In this document: positions 11,618-24,055 of the stretch, in pieces
How positions within the stretch are numbered: position 1 is the first letter of the stretch
Layout of the letters: each line of letters begins with the position of its first letter
Source of the DNA: Pisaster brevispinus
Lineage: Eukaryota; Echinodermata; Asteroidea; Forcipulatida; Asteriidae
Length of the DNA stretch: 64,000 nucleotides
NCBI GenBank assembly: GCA_023634235.1
Contig: JAMKCF010000014.1
Span: 4,849,501 to 4,913,500, forward strand
Reading direction: 5' to 3'
Notes under the pieces: generated by a model
What the model was told of the DNA's origin: nothing
Databases searched by the model: none
Seen by the model: the letters and a program-made list of their open reading frames with translations, nothing else
Translations under genes and position numbers: made by a program

Positions 11618-13010
11618 ACTTGTTCAACAACAATTTGTCTGGTAACAAGTTAAAAACATTCAATTTGCGTTCAAAATGAAAAGTATATATACATTATATA
11701 TATATAAATATTTAATAGTAAATAAATAAGGAACTGTAGGCCTAATTATAAGGAAAAAATTAGTTTCTATCTGGAAGCACACCTACAGAAAAGTTCAAGT
11801 TCATGAACCAGCGTCTACCTTCCAGAGAAATACTGTCAAAATTCAAGAAAATGGTGTTTGATGTTCCTCAAAATCACTGTGTAGTTAAACTACAATTGCA
11901 GCAATCATTATCTAGGCCTAGGGCCTACATGTTTGCATTTAGTTTATTTATCACGAAATATCTGGGAAAATCAACATTGTTTTTGCAATATTTAACCAAT
12001 TTAATTGGTGGAATGTTCACAAGTTGATTGCCTGGTGTGTTTATTGAAAACCTGAGGATGGGAACAAATTTACACTTCACTAAAATAAATCAATACAAAA
12101 TGTAGTACATTTATCATAAATCCCTTGAAATTACTGGCAGACTTGCATTATATGCTTGTAGTAGATCCCTTTAAATATTTGGTCAATATAAGAAATGAGT
12201 TTACGCTCCATCGGAGCACGGTCAGATATCACCAATCTGTCTCTCTATGTAATACTGTAATATCTTCAAAAACAATCCAGAAAAAATAATGTATCATTAC
12301 ACTATGACTAGTCTGCTGATGTGCCCTGCTTTTTGAAAACATGTGGGTCCATCCATGTTTGACTACAAACCTAGCAAGCTTGAAACGTTGTCCAGCTGCT
12401 TAATTACGCGATAGTGTGAGTACTGCTTACCAATTTTCTGCTAAGCAAAAATAGCAGATGACCAGTCACAGATGGTACATGTTACATGTACATGGTATTT
12501 TGGCTTGGTAATCGTATTCTGGTATGCAATGATAGTATTGCACATGTGTTGTGCCATCCATCTGGTAAGAAGACCACTCCAAGGCACATGGCGAAGGAGA
12601 AACAAAAAATCTTGTAAAATTGAGGTGGACTGAGTACTGTATAATGTACAGTTTTTTGCAAGCGTAATCTGGTTGTGTTCGGCTACATGTACCTTTTTGT
12701 GCCGGCTGTAACTCGCTACTTGCATAGATCCGCCATGTGCGTGTAGAGTCTTGACTTCATGCTTCATTTGTATTGTATTTATGTATCTGTTCAGATGAAA
12801 GTGTCATTACATTACCGTGACAATACACAGTTATACAATGCTTCTAATCACTGCTGTCCCTAATTCGAGGCTCTACATGCAAATGGCTGACCGTGCAAGG
12901 GGGGAAAAGCCCTTTTCGAAACGACAGTTTGAGCTCAGGCTCAGTCTAAGGGCTCCATCAGTTACTTTGAAAGCGTGTGCTATCAATACTCGGGTTCAAA
13001 CAGTCAGTCG
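11618..13010. other. No gene; partial MITE near 12,420-12,700
   Basis: No supported exon. Around 12,420-12,530 the words ttctgctaagcaaaaatagcag and gaccagtcacagatggtaca match the GGGCCC MITE family (compare 24,977-25,183), but the ends are missing. Confidence 0.4.
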
Positions 13011-13012
13011 GG

Positions 13013-13114
13013 GCCCAAGCCCAAGCCCAAGCCCAAGCCCAAGCCCAAACCCAAGCCCAAACCCAAGCCCAAGCCCAAGCCCAAGCCCAAGCCCAAGCCC
13101 AAGCCCAAGCCCAA
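13013..13114. repeat. (CCCAAG)n hexanucleotide array
   Basis: About 17 near-perfect units, with two CCCAAA variants near the left. Because the unit is six bases, all frames stay open and give Lys-Pro, Gln-Ala or Leu-Gly dipeptide repeats in apparent ORFs; these are not genes. Confidence 0.9.
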
Positions 13115-14194
13115 GCTTGTAGCTTCGAAAAGGGCCTATATGAAATTGACCCAGATGTGGCTGAGATGGGAGGATAGTTTCTCTGCGATGGGTTTCTCGT
13201 GATGAGTCTCGTCCGCAGTGGCAGAGCGGCAAAGAATCCGTAACTCATGCCAGCTGTTTAGCTATAAATACTTGACGTCAATTAGAGGGGGGGGGGTTCA
13301 CATCTCGTAATTGAGGAATTTGATTCTGTGATGGAGATGAGCCGTTGCTTTGAACATAACTGGAATAATTGAGAAGTGCCGAGGAATATTTACTTTAGAA
13401 ATTTGCACCGGAATCTTGAAGGGAATACTTTGGTCAGAGAAATACATGTACATTGTAAATGCAAGGAGCGTGAAGCGGCTGTCGTTTATTTATGCCGATT
13501 TGCGCTGTCAATCTACAGACAAGGTATAAAAACTGGTCTGAAAACCTTCGCCATCGATCATGGAAATGTAAGTATGATTTCAGAAAATAGAAACAAATTT
13601 GTTTCTTTCTGAATATTGTCTCGTCCACAACTGTTTTCACTCGCAATTGGCGATCGTGCAGCTGCCTAACCAGTTAACGCTGCAAAAAGTATATCTATTT
13701 TCTGTGCCAGAAATACATGTAGGATGACGTGTACAACTGCTTTTGTATGACCTCAGAATACTGGTGCGTTAAAACGCCAAACAATCCATAGTGTAGCATG
13801 CTCAGTGCATGCACTCACCATGTAACACTTCATTTCTCCAATAAAAAGAGGGATAGGGGTACTGTTATTATGTAACTGTGTATCATCACCATGATCACCA
13901 AATCAAATATTGGTCTTAACAATATTCTCGACGGCTACAAACCAAAGTCCTAATGATATCGGGAAAAAATCCTAACAAATCAAAGTTGAGTTCTCTTATC
14001 TACATGAACGCACCCACAATCGGATAACAACGCAACTGTCAAGATACGTTGCCTGCCATCAAATTAAAGCCCGTCCAACGTCAGTAATCATCCCATTTGT
14101 ATTCAGTTGGTAATTGTTTACAATGTAAATAATGATTGAATTGTCTTTAGAATTAGTTCAGCATAACAACCTCACGCCTGATGCTTCATTTTCA
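13115..14194. other. No gene seen
   Basis: No supported exon. A poly-G run is near 13,289. A donor-like AAT/GTAAGT lies at about 13,568, but no acceptable exon precedes it. Confidence 0.35.
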
Positions 14195-14330
14195 GAAAGG
14201 CAAGGGCACCAAGGTATTCTCTCCTTGGTATTAAGGGAAACTCTATGAGGAAATTTTAAGGGGCACCAAGGCAATGACCAGGGGCAATGGCCTTCTTGAA
14301 GTATCAGCTTCTTGAAGTATCAGGCATGCA
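14195..14330. repeat. GGCCATGGCC dispersed repeat, degraded copy
   Basis: Contains aagggcaccaaggtattc and aggggcaccaaggcaatgac, the reverse-orientation middle of the family at 3290-3460. Confidence 0.5.
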
Positions 14331-14497
14331 ATTTAATTTTTTTTCAATTCTGAGTGAAATAAAATATGTATAGTTATTTTTTCACTTATTCATTGCCCTT
14401 AAAAGTGCACAATTGGGAGGTATATGAAACATTATGAATGATGTGCAGTCTACACGAATTCCAGCTTTCGGGTGCCAGAAACACAAGGTCCAGCTCC

Positions 14498-14812
14498 CTG
14501 CCCTTCTGAAAACGTCGGTGGAAGAGCTGGATTGCAGAGACTACTTGGAACATACAGTACATGTAGAAGACCAATTCTTTGTCCTCCTGAGTGAAAATGT
14601 TGGATTGCGGCTGGAGAGGAGACTACTCAGAGCAGAGGGACAATAAACAGATGGTCCAGTAACATGTCCTTCTGAATGTGTCAGTGGAAATGTTGGATTG
14701 CGGCTGGAGCGGAGACTATTCAGAACGCAAAAGAACAGTAACACAAAAGGCCCAGTTGCAGGTCCTTCTGAAATGTTAGACTGTGGCTGGAGAGAAGACC
14801 ATTCTAGACACA
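14498..14812. repeat. Imperfect tandem repeat, four units of 80-96 bp
   Basis: Units start near 14,501, 14,581, 14,666 and 14,762. Each has tccttctga, then ttgga(t/c)tg(c/t)ggctggag and gaga(c/a)(t/g)act. Unit length varies by indel, so frames are not kept. Confidence 0.7.
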
Positions 14813-15309
14813 TGCTGGGCTCAGCCTCAAAACAATACAGCAAGAGTTAATATGGCGTACTTGAAGACAGCACTACATGTATGTCAACAACGTTGATTTC
14901 ATTTCTGCAACAATTTGTTAGGTGTACAGATCGGACATTCTTGCTATCCTATCATACATTCTCTGTTTGTTCATCCCCTTCATCCCGATCGTCCTTCTGA
15001 AACAAATGTTGTAAAAAAATTGTTAGAATGACACCTCCCTCACATTATTTTGCTAATAAACGTTCCATTAATAAGGCTTTAAAAAAAAAGTGAAAAACAA
15101 ATCTTTAAAAGTAGGAGCTTTCCTTCAACATTATTTTAGTAGCATGAATAAATCAACAGCAAAATAATAATACTAATAAAAATTGCTTATTTGTTTATAA
15201 AGTGTAATTTTTTAAACCATAAAGGAGTGCAGGGCTCACCCTCAACACTAGTAAAAACTTCTCAATGTGCCCTGTGGGCTACTAAAAACTGTGGGACCTA
15301 CTTAATAAT
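14813..15309. other. No gene seen
   Basis: AT-rich; no supported feature. Confidence 0.4.
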
Positions 15310-15632
15310 AATTTGTTCTTACATGTACATAGCACAGATACCCCAATAGCTACATGTAGATCAAGACGCTTTACAACATTATTATCCCTGTTTATCGGGC
15401 AAACTTTTAGACCATTTCTCTAACTTTCTCGACTCCCTTGGGAGCACACAACCCCAAAGTTTGCTATAATTAGCGCTAAGGTATTGATAAACCATCACAA
15501 TACTGTCTAAGCTCTAACAGGTTCTCATTTATACACCTGGGTTTAGAGAAGCAATTATGGTTTAAAGTGCCTTGCTCAAGGACACAAGTGTCATGACCAG
15601 ACTAGGAATCGAACCCACACTCCGATGATTCA
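15310..15632 (-). repeat. tRNA-derived SINE with CACTTGTGTCCTTGAGC tail, copy 1
   Basis: On the minus strand a B-box-like GGTTCGATTCC is followed by gacacttgtgtccttgagca. Further out are caattgcttctc-type, acccaggtgta-type and ctcccaagggag words. The same order occurs at 37,405-37,690, with shorter forms at 31,790-31,985 and 61,400-61,685. Confidence 0.65.
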
Positions 15633-16756
15633 ACTACATGTATCAAAACTTGAGTCCGATGCAGACTGTTTCGATCACTGACACCAGTGTTAACAAATGG
15701 CCAAGTCAACCAAAATGTCGTTATAGACCTTTCTTTTGCAACGTCACAGCCCAAGATTTTGCCAACCCAGGCTGGAAAACCATGGAAAGCCATAAATGCA
15801 AAACAAAAACAGATAACTACAGTTTGTAACAATGGTACACAAATATTCAAAAATAGTGTTGAATTTATTGGAAACAAAGTAACCGATCATGGGAGGTATT
15901 TTATTTTATTAGAAGTTTGCCGAAAATGTTGAATTTGGTTGAAACATCTGTTAACACGATTGAATGTTTTACTAACATTCGGCGGTCCATGCCAACCAGC
16001 GCTGTTTGTTTATCAACAATGAAAAGGTCTATTGGTTACAGCCGCGAAAACGAACCCATGGTCTGGCTCTCTCCTCCATGTTCTATACGACAATACGTAA
16101 GCGAGAGGGGAAACACACAACTTGAATTTTTCCAGGGTAGGAAGATGATCTCAACCTTTTCCCGTTATATTTCATGCAAAAGTATAACCTTGTACCCATA
16201 AACCCATCGCTCTCGCCGCACAATTTTTTCCGGACTGCATGCCTTTTTCTACGCACACAACAATCGATCATCATGCATAACCGCTCGTTCGTGTTTGAGT
16301 AAGTGTAGCCGCAATGTGCGTCATTTGTGCAATGCCTGTCACAGAGTCACACAGGCAAAATATAGAAATTATACTTGTACATAGTAAAGCATGAGTAAAG
16401 TTAGTACAAACTTGTTGCCAGAATTCTCAGAATTAAGGAAATAATCTCCACAAAATGTGCATTCAAAAAATATTATTCTCTAAACACATTTCCGTATGTT
16501 TAAACTAGAAGCTTAGGAACGGTGGGTAAAATATTAATGCTATTATGCCACAAATGTCGTAAAAAAAATTATAGTCCCTGTGAAGGTTTTTGCACGGATG
16601 GTCGGGTTAATACTGGAAACGTGCAATTATTTTTATTAGGCCTAGACCACTCGGCCACCCACGTCACACCTACTTGTTTATAATGCTCTATAGCCTACAT
16701 GTATATCTTCCTTTTCAGATGTAAAATGATTTTCAAACTGTGTTAATTAATTTTAA
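15633..16756. other. No gene; tRNA-like head fragment
   Basis: No supported exon. At about 16,640-16,665 the minus strand reads GTGGCCGAGTGGTCTAGG, a good Ser/Leu-type tRNA A-box region. No B box lies at the right spacing, so it is a SINE head fragment, not a tRNA gene. Confidence 0.45.
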
Positions 16757-16798
16757 AGTATCAAGTAACAAACCACAAGGGAAACTGACAAGGTAAAT
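16757..16798 (-). repeat. Solo tail of the tRNA-SINE foldback family
   Basis: The sequence from tatcaagtaacaaaccacaa through gggaaactgac is the reverse complement of the tail seen in the foldback copies. It lies 40-80 bp past the stop of the minus-strand ORF that follows, so it may lie in that gene's 3' UTR. Confidence 0.65.
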
Positions 16799-16835
16799 TA
16801 GTTAACAAAAAATAATTAATGTTTACCTCTGAATC

Positions 16836-17411
16836 CTAAATCTCATGTGCTTCAATGGGATGCTCCGGTCTTTCTTCACTCTCTAGACTGCTTCCATAAA
16901 AATTTGCAATCTCCATGGTCACATACGGCTGGTACGGGTCCCCCTCACTCCGTAACAATGGTGGTGTCTCGCTATCACATGATGACGCTTCACTGCTCTG
17001 CTCGGACAGCTCCCTCGCAGTGATCACCAGATGCTTCAGGAAATCCGACACTGTGTCGCGATTTTTCTCCATGTCCGAAACGCTGGATGTCGATCCCCAC
17101 CTCCTACTCCAATCAAACTTGGAGGATTCTTTGCTGACGATAATTGCCGTGGGAGTATTTTGAGCGTTCTTGATGACAGTGTCATTTTCCGTTCTTTTAC
17201 TTGTGTCCGCTTTCATGGATTTGGCCTGCTTCCATTGCTTTGTGAGCTTTTTCTTTGGGACAGACTGAAGCTGGCCATTCTCAACTTGGAACCACCTCAA
17301 TGGTTTAGTCTCACGACTACTGAGACAGCTGCTTAGACACGGACAGATCAAACCGAGAAGCCAAGACGTCTTCCCAGACGGGAAACCCTTGTTACCCTCC
17401 TCTGCTTCCAT
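16836..17411 (-). CDS. Hypothetical protein, 191 aa, possibly palmitoylated
   Basis: An open frame runs from ATG at 17,411 to TAG at 16,836. The ATG has a favourable context (A at -3, G at +4). A longer reading from 17,435 would need TTG, so I chose the ATG. The region is richer in C+G than its flanks, as coding sequence would be. The protein starts MEAEEGNKGF. At about residues 17-29 it has a hydrophobic stretch with three cysteines (LLGLICPCLSSCL) that could be S-acylated. A basic part (PKKKLTKQWKQ, about 50-60) follows, then a Ser/Glu-rich acidic C-terminus with one likely helix (SDFLKHLVITARELSEQ). RWFQV near residue 40 resembles an R-x-F-x-V docking motif, but a five-residue match is weak. 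A plausible 5'-UTR acceptor (TGTTAG) is just upstream. I do not recognise the family. It could be a single coding exon or the last exon of a longer gene. Confidence 0.55.
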   Translation of the reverse strand: MEAEEGNKGFPSGKTSWLLGLICPCLSSCLSSRETKPLRWFQVENGQLQSVPKKKLTKQWKQAKSMKADTSKRTENDTVIKNAQNTPTAIIVSKESSKFDWSRRWGSTSSVSDMEKNRDTVSDFLKHLVITARELSEQSSEASSCDSETPPLLRSEGDPYQPYVTMEIANFYGSSLESEERPEHPIEAHEI

Positions 17412-20400
17412 AATATATGTAGCAACACAGTCCAAACTAACAGTCTATTGTTGACTGATTGCAAAGCAATGTATCAAATGGAAAATGTTTACACATTAAT
17501 TTTTTTTTTTTTTTGAGCTAACAAATCTTCCCAGTTCCTCAGAATGTTTTGTATTTTTGGACTCAGAAGTATCAAATTTTACATTCTACAGAAAAGACAG
17601 CCTTCTCTCTGTCTTGAGGTTATTGATGATGCAAAAAGCCCCTTCACAAAAGAAACTGCTGCGTCAGACAACACCAATCCCATCCCAGCACCCCATTGTT
17701 CCTTCATCAACACTACACCTGGCATGCCTGGTGCACAGACGCAGTGACTGGTCAGATGCTCTTCACCAGTGAAACCTCATTTGAATACAGATGTCCTGAA
17801 CAACCCCTGAGAGAAACCCATTATGCAAACACAAAGAAAAAAATTAAGTAGCTTTGCTTACACTAACTGTTTGCACTCCAACAGTAAGGAGGAGGGGGAG
17901 CCGTGCCAGACCTGATTATGATGAAGTTTCATAGAAATCAACAGATTGCTGTTCAAAATGTTGACATAAAGTCTCCGTTCACAAGGACAGCAATATTGAG
18001 ACCTTAATCGGGAAACGTGCCAGCACTACAACAGAACTGTCTAGAGCCTTAACACATTCAACCATTCACACAATGTACTCATGTCGACCCTCAACAATTG
18101 AAATCTGACCTTAAAAATCCTTACAAAAGGACACAAATGACAAACTGGAAAAACTCAAGAAATCCAGCGAAATGTTTTGTTCCCCCTTAGAAAAACGGCA
18201 GCAAACAGAGTGCACCTGTTTTTGCACAGTGAGGAAATTTTAATGCATGGCTCAAAAAAGCTCCGGACTCAATGAGAAAGCAAAACAATGCCTTCTACTC
18301 ACCTCAAAATAAGCTGACCATATCATAGCTAATTCCTTCCACCGTGATCAAACACTGAACGCATTACAGCAACCACACCATTGACCAATTATTTCAAATG
18401 TACACAGCTCAAAACCATTACAAACAAAAGAGTAAGTAGACGCAGTGCATACAAAAAAACACCACTGGAAATGCAACTTAAGCTTTCAAATCCAACTTCA
18501 ACGCTGTCTTGATCGCTCTCACAACAACACATGTACTGTTCCTGTCTCAAAGGTTTTGAACACAAAGCTATCAACAATCGCCCAAAGTCTCGAGGGCCAC
18601 AAACAAAACTTGCATAAAAATGTTGTAAGAAACGAAACCCTAAATGTACTTCACTGTGCTTCCCGCCCGAAGTTTTCACAGTAAACAAAATGATCCCTTG
18701 CACATGACTGTACTTACTGAACCACAGACCAAAGCAAAAAGCTGTCTTGATGTGAGCCTGACTCCAGGATGATCATCGGCACTACATGTATGTACTATTA
18801 TGCAAATTTAATGTCAATAATTTGTTTACTCAAGTCTAGATGTTTCTGAAACACACCTGCCACACACGCGTGACCCAACATTTTGGGACTAGAGGGGGCT
18901 CCAAGGTCAAATTCAGTTTGGTGGCACACCCATTTTCCAATAGATAGAGGTCTTATGAAAATGGGGAACAAATTTTAATTTTCTAACCTCCTGTTAAAAA
19001 GTGTTGTAAAATGAAGCTGTGTTTGACACCCTTCAAGTGCAATTTTTGTCAAAATCCAAAAACGTTTGATGACGTCACATTTCAAATATATGGTCTGTAC
19101 ATTTTCTACAAACATTTTTCAGTTCATTCTTGAATTTAGATGATGTTCACTCAAAATAGCATTGAATTTTTTCTCCACTTTCGTGAGGACTCAATCTATT
19201 GGAAAATGAGTGCATCACAAAACTCGATTTGACCTTTGAACCCCTCTTTAGAGACGTGTAGGTACATCCAAAGTTAACACTTTATCACGCGCACTGTAAT
19301 CAGTCTTTTTGTACTGCATTTCTGAGATTTCTTACTTGTTTCTTTGTCTTTTTATTTCTTTGTTTGTTGATGTCTTAGATTCTTTAATTTCCTTATTTGC
19401 ATAGGAGGGCCTATAATATGTATCATTGATGTCTATGTTTCTTGACATCTATGTTGAAGTTTATGTCTTTATATTTTTATGAAATTATTATTTTCTTTTT
19501 CTTTGTTTGTGGATTTGTTTGTTTCTTTTTTTTATTTTGTTCTTCTAGATTTTATAAATTGTTGATTATCTGTTAATAATTTTATTGCTACATGCAGGGG
19601 TGTGAGTGGTTGTCACATTTTGTTGATGACAGTTTGTAATACTGTCGTACTTCCTTGACAGACCCTGGTAATCAATTATTATTCATCGTATGTCTAAACT
19701 AAAGATTGAAAATAAGAAATGAAAATAAATCTAAAATAACATGTGTGTTTCCTTGTTCAGTTCAGTTTCAGTTTCTTGATTTATGTTTGTTTGGAGGAGG
19801 CCTTATGTCTGCCCTTTTTCCCCCTTTATTTCATTGTCTTTTTTTTCTTGTTTTATTTATGCCTTTGTTTCTTTATTTCTTTATTGATTGGAATTTATTA
19901 GTTGTACTTACATGTAGGTCTACTACCACTAATGCTGGTCATGACTACTACATTATGTATATTATATATTACTTGTCTTGATTTATCTTATGTTGTCATT
20001 CTGTCAATGAGTAAGCAATTATCAATTTATGAAAGAAATATTCAAGGGAGAAAAAATATAAGGGGGACATAGGAGGAGGCCATGTCAATCTAAATAAGAA
20101 AATATGACCCGGATGAAGAAAAAGTATCATTAACAGAAATAATTAACAGAAATTACGTATAAATTGAGACTATTTTGTCCCTCCTTTGAGCAGCATTTTA
20201 ATTACCTCAGTAACTGAACTTTTTAAAGGAGTGAAAAGTTGTTTAATTAATGAATTATTCATTGCAGTGAGTATTTCCTCGCAAGTTGGCTGAGGGTCGT
20301 TCCCAAGTTCTATAAAAACATGACGCTGCTTTTACACACTTTTTAAAATTGTTTCATTGTATTAAGCGCACCCGGGTTAGTACTAAGCACATACCCGTAT

Positions 20401-20975
20401 TATAATAGAGCGGTCCAATGTCGTCACATTGCCGACCAATCAGGGGGTCCATGTGGAACATCAAATCAGACATTAATTTGTCATCAGGGTTCATGCTGTA
20501 TCTGGCACCCTCCAACAAACCCACAATCACCGTCAATAGTCATGGAGTTACCCGACTGAAAAGGCTGGTCAGAAGTCGTGAGCTTTCTACTGTTGATAAA
20601 CAGTTGATAAACAAACCGCACTGGTTGGTGTGAAGGGCCGATTATTAGAAAAACATTCAATAGTGTTAACCTGTTGCTGTGACCAAATTTATCATTTTTG
20701 CAAACTTTCACGAAACCATCCCATGATTGGTTGCTTTGTTTCAAAAAAATCTGAAGCTGTCATCTCCACGCTGGAAGAATAATCCGTAATTGGAATGTAT
20801 ACACAATCTGAGAAACGTTTTATGCATGAAAACAAGAGTTTCTCAGATTGAAATTTATTTGAATCTCTTTCTCTTAAACCACATTTAATCGTTTCTCTGC
20901 AGTTCTTCTTACCAAGTAAGTTTATGATCCTTTATTTTTGGAGTAATTACCACAGGTGTACCCTTTAAATGCAAT
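17412..20975. other. No supported gene (possible 5' UTR or introns of the preceding ORF)
   Basis: I see no reliable exon. 19,310-19,900 is strongly T-rich on the plus strand. 20,354-20,536 contains a minus-strand frame (YSMNPDDKLMSDLMFHMD...) that reads well. However, it has an in-frame stop ten bases upstream, only weak acceptor choices, and overlaps CCAAT-like motifs. Confidence 0.35.
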
Positions 20976-21560
20976 GTCAGACCTGGAATTTCATCTCTGA
21001 GAGGACTAGGCCATTTTCCTGTTGCAAGATTGCATAATTTCCATTTAAGCCATTTTTAGATATTATCATTATCATTGTTATTTATTTTACCAAAACAACG
21101 CAAAATGTACAATAAATATATAAATGCACATAATAATAAATATGCAAAAATTAGCAAGAAAGCAAACAAAATGAACAGAAACACAAAGAATCTAAACATC
21201 TTAAAAGGGCCAATACAACAATAAATACAACTAACTGTGGACGAACAAAATGTTCAACCAAAAAACACTCAACCGCTAAGTGGGTCAAAGGCCGCAAAAG
21301 TAAAATAAATTACTGTTACCCGCAGGTACATTGTATGTATGCAGTCCTGCAGGTGGATGACACTATTTAGGTTTGGGTAAATTTGTCTGTGTACACCCAA
21401 ACCAAACAGTGCACTCCTATTGTGCCCTCCATCTCAAAAAGGGCTAATTGGAAAATCTTAGAAGTCTATGGGAAAGTTTTGAAGGGGCACCAAAGTCAAG
21501 ATCAGGGCCACAGAGGCCATGGCCTCCAAGCTCATTGTGTCATTCAAGGTCTGTACTGTG
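20976..21560. repeat. GGCCATGGCC repeat split by a ~370-bp insertion
   Basis: The left part (20,976-21,055, gacctggaatttcatctctg...) and the right part (21,432-21,560, ...gaggccatggcctccaag) together match the family copy at 34,174-34,320. The sequence between, starting attttagatattatcattat and A-rich after that, is absent from the other copies. It is therefore a younger insertion. Confidence 0.55.
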
Positions 21561-22070
21561 CAGCAAATCTCCAAACGTACTTATTTATTTGTCAGCCTGG
21601 TCATTATATAACGACATAAATTTAAGACACCTCAACATCAGCCCTAACAAGATGATCAGAGCACCCTTATTGAAGCTTGCAGGTTTTTTTTGTGTCAGAC
21701 AAATAGTTGGTGGGATTTACTTTACAGGCCCTTTAGAAGCACCATTTGGATTATCCTGGAGCCAAGGTTCCTCGCTGTATACCCTTCATGAGCCAGACAG
21801 AGTAACATGTATAAGAGGGGACCCTTGTTGAGACATCTAGGGGTGTAGGAACATTTGTTGTTGAAGCATTTATTACAAACACAATGGGGCTACAGCTACA
21901 CCTACAGATTTTGCAAGATCAGCTGCCCCTTCAAGGTCCTGCGGTCATTCCTGAAATAGCAGCAGCAGCCCCGATGGCAGGGATCACCACACCAGCATGC
22001 ACTGAAGCATCTAGGCTGCCTTTCAACAACCCTAGTAACAATACAACCACAGCCCCCAAAAGCACAATAT

Positions 22071-22160
22071 GGGCCCAATTTCAATTATGCTGTTTCACAG
22101 AAAATACCACTTTATAGCAAGTTTCTTTGTTGAGCAAAAAAAAAAAAAAAAAAAAAAAGA
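22071..22160. repeat. MITE end fragment followed by poly-A
   Basis: GGGCCCAATTTCAAT at 22,071 matches the end of the GGGCCC MITE family. The unit then decays into a run of about 23 A at 22,137-22,159. Confidence 0.55.
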
Positions 22161-22234
22161 TCTGTGCACCATTTCCAACAATGGAAACTTAATGGCATTT
22201 TTGGCAGGTAACCTACATTTCTGCTAAGCTACAG

Positions 22235-22640
22235 TGTGTATGTAAAGGCCAATAGTTTTAGTGTCAGGCCAGTAAACTCAAGACCGGACTAAGTCCGGCA
22301 GTCTTGTGTTTTTAAACAGAGAATATACACCTCACTACAAAAAAAAAGATAATATCTTGAACAGAAACAAATTATAGGCCTGTTCAAATGTTGACTTTGA
22401 GTCTGATAAAATACCTTTCAATTCTGTTGAGTAATGAAGTTGGCGATACTTTTTAAAATTGCTATAAAGACAAATGAGATCAATCTTCTCTTACATGTCT
22501 CACTGTTTGTGCTTGTTCAACTAAACAACAGTTAAATGCATGTTAAACTGTGCCAGGCAGTTTTTGTTTTTTGTTTGCCTCATTTTGATTCTGGTCTTGT
22601 AAAAAAAAAATTCTGGTCCAGTAAACACAGTCTTTTGTAT
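22235..22640 (+). repeat. Dispersed repeat (tcgaattttacac family), copy 3
   Basis: Contains caggccagtaaactcaagac, gttcaaatgttgactttgag and ttctggtccagtaaac in the order of copies 1 and 2, with an A-rich insertion near 22,340-22,375. Confidence 0.6.
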
Positions 22641-23773
22641 CCCCCAAAGAAAATATATAAAAAAGTAAATCAGAAATGAATGAATTAAGTGAAGTTACAT
22701 TTTACAAAATAAATATAAATTGAGCCCTGATGACATCCAGACACTGAAACCTGAAAACAGAAAAAGACTGCTCACACTTACACAAGTTTACAGCACCACC
22801 AATGCCAGACTAAAATGTAGATTTATTACAGAGTCTGCGTGTTTAAAAGTAAGTTCAAAATCCACCTTTTCATAAGACACAAAGTGGCCCCGACTTTGCC
22901 GACAATCCAAACGTTTGCCCACAAAGATTCAAGCATGACTTGTTGTGTATACTGAACAATATTTGAGCTTAACTAACCCATAAAAGAAAATCTCTCTTGG
23001 TAAAATTTTTCCAGCAAATCGACTGTATTTGCAACCATTCAACTGCAGGGGTTATGTTCGGCGGCACAACTGTGCACAGAATGCACTCACCACATGATAT
23101 CATAAATGCAGACTGGCAAAGTTTATCTACCATTCTAAACCATGGTGGGTGGTGTTAAATGGTCAGACAGTAGGAGGGTAATAGTTTTCCCCTGTGTCAT
23201 CTTTGTTCGCCAATGATAGCATTTGGAAGAGTGTTGAATAGGTCATTTATACTATTTATGTTAAATTAGCCTACAGTTCAAGTGGACTGATCAACCCGTA
23301 ACATGCTAAAATAATTGATACTGGACTGTTGCTTAGAAACACATCCTTATGGATTAAACTGTTAGCGTATCCAAACAATAGAGGGATATAATACGTAGAC
23401 ACTACTTCCTGGTTAAAAGTGATATTACACATTGATGAAAATGTTGTTGGTAGAGAATGTACAACTACAGTTAGCCCTCCTTCTCTTGATACCACTTTCT
23501 CACTGAGCTGACCATTTCCAAATGATTCAATAGCACAAGTTGAACAATATTGTATGGTTTTATTAACTGTGTGTGTGATTACAAGTGGACCTACTCTGTG
23601 CATTAAGCACATGATCTCATCACAGGCTGGAATGTCCACTCAATTTAGAAAATCTTTATGGTCCGACTGTGGTTACACTTTGACCCACACAGCACAAACT
23701 GGAGGAGTGCTCTGTCACAAAATTAGCAGTTCAGGTCCCAAAATACTTTCCGATATTGCGAGGCAAGACATCT
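22641..23773. other. No gene seen
   Basis: No supported exon; short frames at 23,271-23,639 lack domains and splice sites. Confidence 0.4.
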
Positions 23774-23968
23774 GGGCCCAATTTCATAAAGCCTGTAAGC
23801 ACAAAAACTTGCTAAGCACAGAAAAATCTTGCTCAGCAGAAACAGTTTACCAGCAAACATTCCATAAAGTTTAAACTGTTGCCACTGGTACCCTGCTCAT
23901 TTCTTGCTAAGTAAAGAAATTTGCTAAGCAGAATTTTCTGCTTCAAACAGCTTTATGAAATTAGGCCA
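23774..23968. repeat. Palindromic MITE-like element (GGGCCCAATTTCATAAAGC ends), copy 1
   Basis: A 195-bp unit with mirrored ends (gggcccaatttcataaagc and gctttatgaaattaggcc). Inside are cttgctaagcacag, accagc..acattccataaagtt, gccactggtacccc and ttgctaagcagaattttctg. Other copies: 24,977-25,183, 34,440-34,616, 35,868-36,060, 36,430-36,621, 44,989-45,180, plus pieces at 12,420, 22,071 and 41,160. Confidence 0.8.
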
Positions 23969-24055
23969 AGGACTCAAGTAGGCCTACTATGTGACTGTAC
24001 AGTATGTTATCTACAGTCAAAGTATGCATTTTTACCCAAAGATTATAGAGAGCCG

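Noticed and set aside
12817..13248. Pro-Lys, Gln-Ala and Leu-Gly repeat proteins
   Set aside because: All derive from the CCCAAG microsatellite read in different frames.
20354..20536. Possible exon (MNPDDKLMSDLMFHMD...) on the minus strand
   Set aside because: In-frame stop just upstream, weak acceptor options, CCAAT-like motifs in the same bases, and no family recognised.
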